Shown here piece after piece: positions 6,440 to 13,461 of a DNA stretch of 16,312 nt. The stretch covers positions 1 to 16,312 of the forward strand of contig CAMWLH010000010.1 of the NCBI GenBank assembly GCA_947175045.1. The letters are read 5' to 3'. A program made the translations under genes and the position numbers. The stretch comes from an uncultured Clostridia bacterium (GTDB lineage Bacteria; Bacillota; Clostridia; Oscillospirales; Ruminococcaceae). How positions within the stretch are numbered: position 1 is the first letter of the stretch; each line of letters starts with the position of its first letter. The notes below the pieces were generated by a model, which saw only the letters and a list, made by a program, of their open reading frames with translations, was not told where the DNA came from and made no database searches.

Positions 6440-8098
6440 ATGGAAAAATCCGATCTCAAACCCACGGCGGATATCCCCGAGGATTCCGCCAAAACACTGG
6501 TATGGCAGGAACGCGCGGAGCCCGCTGCCAACAAGTCGCCCGCGCCCGAAACGGATAAGCCCGACGGCGAGCCTATGAAGATAAAGCAGCCCTCGGGAGC
6601 TTCAAGGCTGTATTCCGACGCGGCAAAGAGCTTTTCAACACTCAACAGGGCGGGGGAGAATTTCGCCGCGGGCGCGGCAGCGGTCAAAGCCGCCGCCGAA
6701 AACACCGTGAAGGAGCTCCCTAAAAAAATCGAGCGGGCGGGAGCCGCCATAGCCGCGCGCACCAAGCCCAAGACCGACCTCACCAAATCGGAGCCGCCAA
6801 AAGCTCCCGCAGCCGCAAAGGCGGAGCAGTCCGCAAAGACGGCTCCCGAGACGAAAAGACCGCCCGAAACTCCCGCTAAGCCCGCGGAGGAGAAACATCT
6901 TTCCGACCGCGAGGTAATGGAGCATACCGCGTCGATATGGCAATACAAATCCATCGCCGACGACGGCACGGAGCAGCACTCGGAATACCATGAAAAGCGC
7001 GTAAAAGCGCCTTTTGCGGAAATAATCGGTGCGAGGGTGCGCGGCAAAAAGCACAAGCACGACGGCACAAACTGCGACGACTACTTTGAAACAGCGCTTA
7101 CCGAGGACTGCGCGATAAGCGTAGTCTGCGACGGCGCGGGTTCAAGAACTCTGTCGAGAATAGGCGCGAGAGTGAGCGCGGAGACCGCGGCGGGCTACCT
7201 TAAAAGCTCGCTTACGGAGCTGTTCGGTAAGGAAGCCGACCTCAAATCCAAGCTCTCAGCCGATATGAACGCCCCCGAATTTATGGAGGGCTGCGGAATG
7301 ATCGCGGCGCTGGTAAGAGATTCCGCGCGTGAAGCTTTTGCGGCGCAGCAGAATGAGCTGAAAAAGCTCTCTGTGGACGAAAAATACACCAAGGCGCTTG
7401 GCAGACCCGCGGTTATCTCCGATCTGTCCTGCACGTTCCTTGCGGCAGTGGTCGTTCCGCTGGAGATAAACGGAGCGCGGCAGGCGCTCACGGTATCGGT
7501 TCAGATAGGCGACGGCTGCATATGCACGATAGATTCCCGAGCGGGCTCGGAGAGCTGCTTAAGGCTTATCGGCGAGGCGGACAGCGGAAAGTTTTCGGGC
7601 GAGACAGATTTTATCTCCGAAAAGAATATCGTGCCCGACGTTATCGGCAGCAAGACCCGCGTCGGCAGAAGCACGGCGGATATAATAATGCTTATGACGG
7701 ACGGCGTGGCGGACGATTATTTCCCCGCGCAGCACATGATGAAGCGGCTTTATCTCGACCTGTGCCTTAACGGTATCCTGCCTATGGCGGGAGAGCTTAC
7801 CGCGGGAGAGGACCCCGCTCCGATACGCTACCGCTCAGTCAGCATGAGCCAGCAGAGCGTGGCGCTGCAATACGCGAAGCAGCTTCTCAACCCCGACGAT
7901 CCCAACGCCATAAACGCGCTGTGGGACAAACGGGAAATGCTGCGCTGCCACTCGCTGGAGGCTTTCAGAATGAATATCGGCGACAGCCCCGAGGAACGGC
8001 TCAGAGTATGGCTGGACAATTACAACGAACGCGGCAGCTTCGACGATCGGGCTATAACCGTGATAAGGCTGCCGAGGGACGAAAAGGACGACATATGA
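6440..8098 (+). CDS. PP2C-family Ser/Thr phosphatase with long N-terminal extension (TerY-P triad)
   Basis: Metal-dependent protein phosphatase expected to reverse the phosphorylation made by the kinase encoded next door. In the 552-residue protein the PP2C domain spans about 195-545. The four usual metal-binding aspartate sites are present: NCDDYF (D213/D214), CDGAGS (D231), MTDGVADDY (D421) and FDDRAITVI (D535/D536), so it looks active. Residues 1 to about 190 are Ala/Pro/Lys/Glu-rich and probably disordered, with a more ordered stretch at about 153-190 (HLSDREVMEHTASIWQYKS). No membrane segment is seen. The ATG at 6440 has GGTGG about 5 nt upstream; an in-frame GTG at 6431 would overlap that site. 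It lies 12 bp after the VWA gene and 27 bp before the kinase gene, consistent with translation as a unit. Confidence 0.92.
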   Translation: MEKSDLKPTADIPEDSAKTLVWQERAEPAANKSPAPETDKPDGEPMKIKQPSGASRLYSDAAKSFSTLNRAGENFAAGAAAVKAAAENTVKELPKKIERAGAAIAARTKPKTDLTKSEPPKAPAAAKAEQSAKTAPETKRPPETPAKPAEEKHLSDREVMEHTASIWQYKSIADDGTEQHSEYHEKRVKAPFAEIIGARVRGKKHKHDGTNCDDYFETALTEDCAISVVCDGAGSRTLSRIGARVSAETAAGYLKSSLTELFGKEADLKSKLSADMNAPEFMEGCGMIAALVRDSAREAFAAQQNELKKLSVDEKYTKALGRPAVISDLSCTFLAAVVVPLEINGARQALTVSVQIGDGCICTIDSRAGSESCLRLIGEADSGKFSGETDFISEKNIVPDVIGSKTRVGRSTADIIMLMTDGVADDYFPAQHMMKRLYLDLCLNGILPMAGELTAGEDPAPIRYRSVSMSQQSVALQYAKQLLNPDDPNAINALWDKREMLRCHSLEAFRMNIGDSPEERLRVWLDNYNERGSFDDRAITVIRLPRDEKDDI

Positions 8099-8125
8099 AA
8101 ATGACATCGGGAAAGGCAAAGCATC

Positions 8126-9601
8126 ATGAATAGCGGTGAGATACTTACCGCTGTGCTGGAAAGCGGCGAAACAATAGAATATATCTTTGACGCGAACGCT
8201 CCGCGCGGCGGCATGAAGCACACGTTTTTCACTCCCGACAGGAAGTATGTCGTGCAGTTCTTCAACAACCCGCGCGACGCGCACAATATCGCCATGCAGG
8301 ATCGTATTCGGACTATCGTCGGGATATACAACCCGACGCGCTCCGAGGCGGACGGAGGCGCTCTCGGCAACACCGAGAAAACCGCGGACTATTTCCGCAG
8401 CCGCTTCTGCTGGCCTGTGGGGATAGTCAAAAGCCCCGAATTCGGCATAGTCTGTCCCACCTACCCGCAGAATTTTTTCTTCGGGGACGGCGCGTCGACA
8501 GTCCTCAACCTTAAGGGCAAGGATAAAAAGAGCAACTGGTTCACGGGGCGCAACAGGCGCTTTCTGGACAGCGCGGAGCTGGGCGATTTCCGCACGATGC
8601 TCAAGGCGGCGACAGGTCTGGTGCGCGGCATAAGGCGTATGCACCAGGCGGGTCTGGCGCACTCGGATCTGTCCTACAACAACGTGCTTATCGACCCGAA
8701 AAGCGGCTCGGCGGTAATTATCGACATCGACTCGCTGGTAGTGCCGAACAAGTACGCGCCCGAGGTCTGCGGAACCACGGGATATATCGCCCCCGAGGTT
8801 CTGGCAACGCTGGAATACAACTACGACGACAGCCGCAGGGCGCTCCCCTGTGTGCAGACCGATCTTCACGCGCTGCCGGTTCTGATATATGAATATCTGT
8901 TTTTACGTCACCCGCTTATAGGTCCTAAAATATACAGCACGGAAAGCGCCGAAAAGGACGATTTTCTGGCTATGGGTCCTATGGCGACATTTATAGAGAA
9001 TCCTGCCGACACCTCAAACAGACCGCCCGATCTTAATGTGACCATCAAGTCGCTGTCAAAGGGTCTGGAAAATCTGTTTTTAAGAGCGTTTGTCGACGGG
9101 CTTCACAACCCTTCGGAGCGCCCCACCGCCATGGAGTGGGAACGGGAGCTGCTCCGCGCCTGGGACAGGCTGACCCCCTGCGCCAACCCAAGGTGCGAAA
9201 AGAAGTGGTTTATACTGCGGGACGAGAACGATCCCGTATGTCCGTTTTGCGGAACCCGTGCCGCGGACAAGATAATACGGCTGGGGTTCAAAAGTGAAAT
9301 GCGGGGGAAAAAGGGCGTTTTTCGCGAGAAGAGCGAGGTTATCGTTTATAATAACATTCCGCTTTTTGATTGGCACGTTCTGGCAAACGTCCATAATGAT
9401 GAAAAGGCAAGCACCGATATGCGCGCGTATGTGTGCCGCTATAACGGAATGTGGCTGCTTGTCAACAACGGCATCGAGGGCATGACCTCCCCGGCGGGGC
9501 GGCTCGTTCCCAAGGGAAGCGCCGTTGAGCTGAAAAACGGAACGGTGTTCCGTATGACCAACCGCGAAAACGGGCTGCTGTGCGAGGTGCAGGTTTATTA
9601 G
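8126..9601 (+). CDS. Protein-kinase-like protein with zinc ribbon and beta-rich C-terminus (TerY-P triad)
   Basis: Eukaryotic-type Ser/Thr kinase fold, the third member of the triad. In 491 residues: a glycine-rich loop APRGGMK (25-31); beta-3 reading YVVQFF, where the usual ATP-anchoring Lys is Gln44; catalytic loop HSDLSYNN (H179, D181, N186); metal motif DID at 200-202 in place of DFG; and APE at 222-224. The catalytic Asp and both metal-site residues are therefore kept, while the Lys is missing and K31 is the nearest substitute. A zinc ribbon follows (C352, C357, C372, C375), then a beta-rich segment (about 400-491) that could be FHA-like. ATG at 8126 has AAAGG about 9 nt upstream. The gene is followed by 197 bp with hairpin repeat copy 2. 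Activity is likely but unproven. Confidence 0.88.
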   Translation: MNSGEILTAVLESGETIEYIFDANAPRGGMKHTFFTPDRKYVVQFFNNPRDAHNIAMQDRIRTIVGIYNPTRSEADGGALGNTEKTADYFRSRFCWPVGIVKSPEFGIVCPTYPQNFFFGDGASTVLNLKGKDKKSNWFTGRNRRFLDSAELGDFRTMLKAATGLVRGIRRMHQAGLAHSDLSYNNVLIDPKSGSAVIIDIDSLVVPNKYAPEVCGTTGYIAPEVLATLEYNYDDSRRALPCVQTDLHALPVLIYEYLFLRHPLIGPKIYSTESAEKDDFLAMGPMATFIENPADTSNRPPDLNVTIKSLSKGLENLFLRAFVDGLHNPSERPTAMEWERELLRAWDRLTPCANPRCEKKWFILRDENDPVCPFCGTRAADKIIRLGFKSEMRGKKGVFREKSEVIVYNNIPLFDWHVLANVHNDEKASTDMRAYVCRYNGMWLLVNNGIEGMTSPAGRLVPKGSAVELKNGTVFRMTNRENGLLCEVQVY

Positions 9602-9603
9602 AG

Positions 9604-9620
9604 GCAAGAACAAATCTTGC
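9604..9620 (+). other. Small hairpin directly after the kinase gene
   Basis: GCAAGA (9604-9609) and TCTTGC (9615-9620) form a perfect 6-bp stem with a 5-nt loop, starting 2 nt after the kinase stop. No T-run follows, so I do not call it a terminator; it may be a 3'-end processing or stabilising hairpin. Confidence 0.4.
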
Positions 9621-9694
9621 TTCGGATGCAATGTCTGAAAAAGCAACGCTTAACTCACGCGGCAAAGCAACGTCCAAAAAGAACAACGTTTCGT

Positions 9695-9784
9695 CCACGC
9701 AGGAAAATTTTTTGCGAGAGCCCAGCGCGGCGAACGGAGCGAAGCGGAATGAGCCGTGGTGGGCGGGTCGCAAAAAATTTTTTT
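9695..9784 (+). repeat. Hairpin repeat family, copy 2
   Basis: Opens with CCACGCAGG and has 14-bp perfectly paired outer arms, AAAATTTTTTGCGA (9704-9717) with TCGCAAAAAATTTT (9768-9781). It encloses a GC-rich body (AGCGCGGCGAACGGAGCGAA and on to CGTGGTGGGCGGG) and closes with an A6T7 tract. AATAAGGAG, the Shine-Dalgarno of the Ca2+-ATPase gene, follows at once. Short AGCAACG-type motifs precede it (from about 9640), as with copies 1 and 3. Confidence 0.85.
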
Positions 9785-9798
9785 AATAAGGAGAAAAG

Positions 9799-12537
9799 AT
9801 GAAACAATTTGGGTTGACGGATAAGGAAGCCGCCGAGAGCAAGGCGAAATATGGCGACAACGCCATGACCGAGCAGGCCTCGGAGAGCTTCTGGGATAAG
9901 CTGAAGGGAAACCTCGGCGATCCCATGATAAAGATATTGATAGTGGCGCTGGTCATCAATGTGGTGCTGGCGATACTCGGCGGAGTTGGGCTTATTGAGG
10001 AGGGCGCACCCGAGTGGTACGAGCCTATCGGGATATTTATCGCGATAATGCTCGCTACGCTGGTGTCGACGTTCTCGGAGTACAGGAACGAGAACGCGTT
10101 CCAGAAGCTCCAGGAGGAAGCCTCGCGTATTATGTGCAAGGTTTACCGCAACGGGGTCATCTCGGAGGTGGCGATAAACGATATCGTGACCGGAGACGCC
10201 ATACTGTTGCAGTCGGGCGATAAGATACCCGCGGACGGTATAATTATCGACGGGGATATCAAGGTGGATCAGTCGGTGCTTAACGGCGAGAGCCGTGAGG
10301 CTAAAAAGACCGCCGTTCCCGAGGGCTGGACGGATACGGACGAGAATACCGACTTCGACAGCGAGTACAAGGTGTACCGCGGAGCCGTGGTTTGCTCGGG
10401 CAACGCGGTAATGCAGGTAACGGTGGTCGGCGACAAGTCGGTATACGGCAAGATCGCGAGCGAGCTCCAGACGGACGACGACCGCGAAACTCCCCTTAAG
10501 GTAAAGCTAGGCAAGCTGGCGGGCGGGATAAGCAAGTTCGGCTATATCGGCGGTATCGCCATCGCCATCGCCATGCTGATAAAGACGATGTTCATAGATA
10601 CCGGCGGAAACGTCATGGAGAACTTCCTGATGGTTGGCGGTACGTTCCAGTGGGTGGCGTTGCTCAACGCGGTGATCGAGGCTGTTATGCTGGCGGTAAT
10701 CATTATCGTTATGGCGGTGCCCGAGGGTCTGCCGCTGATGATAGCTATCGTATCGGCGCAGAATATGGGCAAAATGCTCAAGGACAACGTTCTGGTGCGC
10801 AAGGTAGCGGGTATCGAGACAGCGGGCTCCCTGAATATTCTTTTCTCGGATAAGACGGGAACCATTACAAAGGGTAAGCTGGAGGCTGTCGAGTTTATCG
10901 ACGGCGGCGTGCACGAATACAAGACCTACGCGGACGTGAACGGAAAGCTGAAAAAGCTGCTGTGCCTTTCCGCGCGGCACAACACCCTCTCAATGATAAG
11001 CGGCGAGGGCAAGGACAGAAGAGTTATAGGCGGCAACGCCACCGAGCGCGCTATTCTGGGCTATGTAATGAACGAGCCCGACTGCGTGGAGGTTCTTGAA
11101 ACGGGCAATATCCCCTTTAACTCCACAAACAAATATTCCGCGACGCAGGTCGAGGGCGAGTTCAGCCTGTCGCTCATCAAGGGCGCTCCCGAGAAGATAT
11201 TGCAGCGCTGCTCCCACTACTACGACGAAAATGGCGCAAAGCAGCCATTCTCCATGAGCGAGCTCAACAAGAAAATTGACGAGCTTGCAAACCGCGCGAT
11301 AAGAGTGCTGGCGCTGGCTACAAGCGAGGATTCCCTCGGCGATGACGCTCTGCCCGCGGGCAATAACTGGACGCTGGTCGGCGTTGTGGGAATACGCGAC
11401 GAGGTTCGCCCCGAGTCCGTGACAGCTATAAGCGAGGTAAAGGGCGCGGGCGTGCAGGTGGTAATGATAACCGGCGACCGCAAGGAGACCGCGGTGGCTA
11501 TCGCAAAGGAGGCAGGGCTGCTGGAAAAGGAGAGCGACGTGGTGCTCACCTCCGACGAGCTGGCTAAGCTCTCCGACGAGGAAATAAAGTCTAAGCTGAG
11601 GGATATACGCGTTATCGCGAGAGCGCTGCCCTCCGACAAGAGCCGGCTTGTGCGTCTGGCGCAGGAGCTCGACCTTGTGTCGGGCATGACGGGCGACGGC
11701 GTAAACGACTCCCCCGCGCTGAAAAAGGCGGACGTGGGCTTCGCGATGGGCGGCGGCACGGAGGTCGCAAAAGAGGCTTCGGATATAGTTATCCTGGACG
11801 ACAACTTCAACTCCATCGACCGCGCGATACTATACGGGCGCACCATTTTCAACTCCATACGGAAGTTTATCGTGTTCCAGCTTACAATCAACGTTGCTGC
11901 GGTGCTTATTTCCTTTATCTGCCCGCTGCTCGATCTGGCTAATCCTCTGTCGGTAATCCAGATACTGTGGGTGAACCTTGTTATGGATACCCTTGCGGCG
12001 CTCGCGTTCGGCGGCGAACCCGCGCTCGCAAGATTTATGAAGGAAAAGCCCAAGCGCAGAAACGAGCCGATAATCAGCAAGAATATGATGTCACAAATAA
12101 TCACCGGCGCGGGCTGGACGTTCATTCTGTCGCTGGCTCTGCTGCTGCTCGGCTCTATCGCTGCGGACGCTAACGTTCCGGGCGTAAGCCTGCTTGAGAG
12201 CTGGGGGCTGATACGCGAATCCAATATCGAGGGCGTGGGTCACGCTTATCTCCACACCGCATATTTCGCGTTCTTTATCTTCATTGCGGTATTCAACGCG
12301 TTCAACGCGAGAACCGACCGCATGAATCTTTTCGACAACCTTGGCAAGAACAAGGGATTCCTGACGGTATTCGGCATTATCGCCGTTGTTCAGATAATCA
12401 TGACCTACCTCGGCGGGGCGATCCTCGGAGGCTACGGTCTGAACGTTACGGAGTGGCTGGTAGTACTGGTAATGGGTATATCCATTATTCCGATAGACCT
12501 TATCAGAAAAGCTATCGCCGCGGCGGCAAACAAGTAA
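9799..12537 (+). CDS. PMCA-type Ca2+-transporting P-type ATPase
   Basis: Membrane pump that expels Ca2+ from the cytoplasm using ATP. The 912-residue protein has the full P-type order: an N-terminal segment, two helices near 45-95, actuator motif NGES at 162-165 (usually TGES), PEGLP at 308-312 in the fourth helix, phosphorylation motif DKTGT with D351, ITGDR at 557-561, hinge TGDGVND at 631-637, and six C-terminal helices. N726 and D730 in the sixth helix (WVNLVMDTLAALA), together with E309 of PEGLP, match the single Ca2+ site of P2B pumps. Start ATG at 9799 has AAGGAG about 6 nt upstream. It lies within a Ter operon beside Ca2+-binding TerD, supporting Ca2+ as substrate; Mn2+ is a possible alternative. 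Confidence 0.94.
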   Translation: MKQFGLTDKEAAESKAKYGDNAMTEQASESFWDKLKGNLGDPMIKILIVALVINVVLAILGGVGLIEEGAPEWYEPIGIFIAIMLATLVSTFSEYRNENAFQKLQEEASRIMCKVYRNGVISEVAINDIVTGDAILLQSGDKIPADGIIIDGDIKVDQSVLNGESREAKKTAVPEGWTDTDENTDFDSEYKVYRGAVVCSGNAVMQVTVVGDKSVYGKIASELQTDDDRETPLKVKLGKLAGGISKFGYIGGIAIAIAMLIKTMFIDTGGNVMENFLMVGGTFQWVALLNAVIEAVMLAVIIIVMAVPEGLPLMIAIVSAQNMGKMLKDNVLVRKVAGIETAGSLNILFSDKTGTITKGKLEAVEFIDGGVHEYKTYADVNGKLKKLLCLSARHNTLSMISGEGKDRRVIGGNATERAILGYVMNEPDCVEVLETGNIPFNSTNKYSATQVEGEFSLSLIKGAPEKILQRCSHYYDENGAKQPFSMSELNKKIDELANRAIRVLALATSEDSLGDDALPAGNNWTLVGVVGIRDEVRPESVTAISEVKGAGVQVVMITGDRKETAVAIAKEAGLLEKESDVVLTSDELAKLSDEEIKSKLRDIRVIARALPSDKSRLVRLAQELDLVSGMTGDGVNDSPALKKADVGFAMGGGTEVAKEASDIVILDDNFNSIDRAILYGRTIFNSIRKFIVFQLTINVAAVLISFICPLLDLANPLSVIQILWVNLVMDTLAALAFGGEPALARFMKEKPKRRNEPIISKNMMSQIITGAGWTFILSLALLLLGSIAADANVPGVSLLESWGLIRESNIEGVGHAYLHTAYFAFFIFIAVFNAFNARTDRMNLFDNLGKNKGFLTVFGIIAVVQIIMTYLGGAILGGYGLNVTEWLVVLVMGISIIPIDLIRKAIAAAANK

Positions 12538-12545
12538 TCGGTTAA

Positions 12546-12583
12546 GCTGAAGCGGGGCGGCAGCTCCCGCCCCTTGCTTCTGA
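12546..12583 (+). other. GC-rich hairpin between the ATPase and terD
   Basis: GGGGCGG and CCGCCCC form a strong stem with a short loop (CAGCTC). GAAGC and GCTTC extend it across a two-base bulge. It begins about 13 nt after the ATPase stop. The downstream bases (TGAATATTC) are not a T-run, so it may be a weak terminator, a processing site, or a stabiliser that sets relative levels of pump and TerD. Confidence 0.5.
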
Positions 12584-12614
12584 ATATTCACTTAGTAATG
12601 AGGAGGACAATAAA

Positions 12615-13199
12615 ATGGCAGTAAATCTTTCTAAGGGTCAGCGCGTAAGCCTGGACAAATCGGTAACTATGGCAAGAATAGGACTCGGCTGGGACGTCAA
12701 CAGATACGACGGAGGACAGGATTTCGACCTTGACGCATGCGTGTTCCTGCTGGGCGCAAACGGAAAGGTTCTTAAGGACGAGGACTTCGTATTCTACAAC
12801 AACCTCACCGCGAGAAACGGCGCGGTAGTTCACACGGGCGACAACCGCACGGGCGACGGTGACGGCGATGACGAGGCTATTATAATCGATTTTACAAAAA
12901 TTCCCGCCGAGATCGAGAAGATCGCTGTAACGGTAACCATTTTCGACGCTCAGCAGAAAAACCAGAATTTCGGTCAGGTGTCCAATTCCTATGTAAGGGT
13001 AGTCAAGATCGACAATCCCGACGACGTGAACGGCGAGGAAGTCCTCAGATTTGATTTGGTTGAGGAATTTTCCATCGAGACCGCGCTTGTCGTATGCGAA
13101 ATTTACCGCTACAACGGCGATTGGAAGTTCAATGCGGTCGCTGCGGGCTATCAGGGCGGTCTGGAGGCTCTTTGCAGAAGCTACGGCGTGAACGTATAA
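12615..13199 (+). CDS. TerD-family Ca2+-binding stress protein
   Basis: Canonical 194-residue TerD-domain protein, a cytoplasmic beta-sandwich that binds Ca2+ and is induced in general or metal stress in relatives. Family landmarks are all present: MAVNLSKGQRVSLDK, GLGWD at 24-28, DFDLDACVFLL from 36, DEDFVFYNN at 55-63, the Ca2+ loop TGDNRTGDGDGDDE at 74-87, FDAQQKNQNFGQVSN, and the C-terminal GDWKFNAVAAGYQGGL. The acidic loop and DLD motif are intact, so Ca2+ binding is expected. AGGAGG (12601-12606) lies 8 nt before the ATG. It follows the Ca2+ pump gene by 77 bp. The numbered paralogue (TerD, TerE, TerZ) cannot be assigned, and the family name does not itself prove tellurite resistance. 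Confidence 0.96.
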   Translation: MAVNLSKGQRVSLDKSVTMARIGLGWDVNRYDGGQDFDLDACVFLLGANGKVLKDEDFVFYNNLTARNGAVVHTGDNRTGDGDGDDEAIIIDFTKIPAEIEKIAVTVTIFDAQQKNQNFGQVSNSYVRVVKIDNPDDVNGEEVLRFDLVEEFSIETALVVCEIYRYNGDWKFNAVAAGYQGGLEALCRSYGVNV

Positions 13200-13209
13200 G
13201 GTGCAGGCG

Positions 13210-13270
13210 TTTTCGGTGCGCCCTGCGGCGCGTATCAAAAAATCTGTCGAGCCTAAAGGCGCACCGAAAA
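13210..13270 (+). promoter_or_regulatory. Alternative stem pair after terD (candidate switch or terminator)
   Basis: TTTTCGGTGCGCC (13210-13222) is perfectly complementary over 13 bp to GGCGCACCGAAAA (13258-13270), with a 35-nt loop. The last five bases of the left arm, GCGCC (13218-13222), can instead pair locally with GGCGC (13227-13231) around a CTGC loop. The two pairings exclude each other. It begins 10 nt after the terD stop, and the long stem is followed by TTTGTT, a weak T-rich stretch. Confidence 0.5.
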
Positions 13271-13356
13271 TTTGTTACTGCAATCTTTGCGCGGTCTGCT
13301 CAGATCAACACAGCAATCAAGGAACAGAAGCAACGCTCAATAAGTTCAGCGTAAAG

Positions 13357-13448
13357 CCCACGCAGGAAATTTTTCCGCGAGAGCCTGACGCGGCGAACGT
13401 AGCGAAGCGAAGTGAGCCGTGGCGGGCGGGTCGCGGAAAAATTTTTTT
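13357..13448 (+). repeat. Hairpin repeat family, copy 3
   Basis: Opens with CCCACGCAGG and has 14-bp perfectly paired outer arms, AAATTTTTCCGCGA (13367-13380) with TCGCGGAAAAATTT (13431-13444). The body closely matches copy 2 (CGCGGCGAACGTAGCGAAGC, then GAGCCGTGGCGGGCGGG), and it closes with an A5T7 tract. AATAAGGA, the Shine-Dalgarno of the next gene, follows immediately. Compared with copy 2, CC/GG has been exchanged into both arms together, keeping the pairing intact. Confidence 0.85.
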
Positions 13449-13461
13449 AATAAGGAAAATT

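Noticed and set aside
7835..8869. 344-codon open frame on the minus strand opposite the phosphatase and kinase genes
   Set aside because: Shadow of GC-rich coding sequence; no recognisable domain, and it overlaps two well-supported genes.
11220..12224. 334-codon open frame opposite the Ca2+ ATPase
   Set aside because: Ser/Thr/Ile-rich antisense shadow of the pump gene, without domain or ribosome site support.
13201..13461. N-terminal 87-residue extension of the beta-helix/TerD protein
   Set aside because: It would translate through the alternative stems and hairpin repeat copy 3. A normal Shine-Dalgarno and ATG lie at 13452-13464, and repeat-derived residues match no domain.
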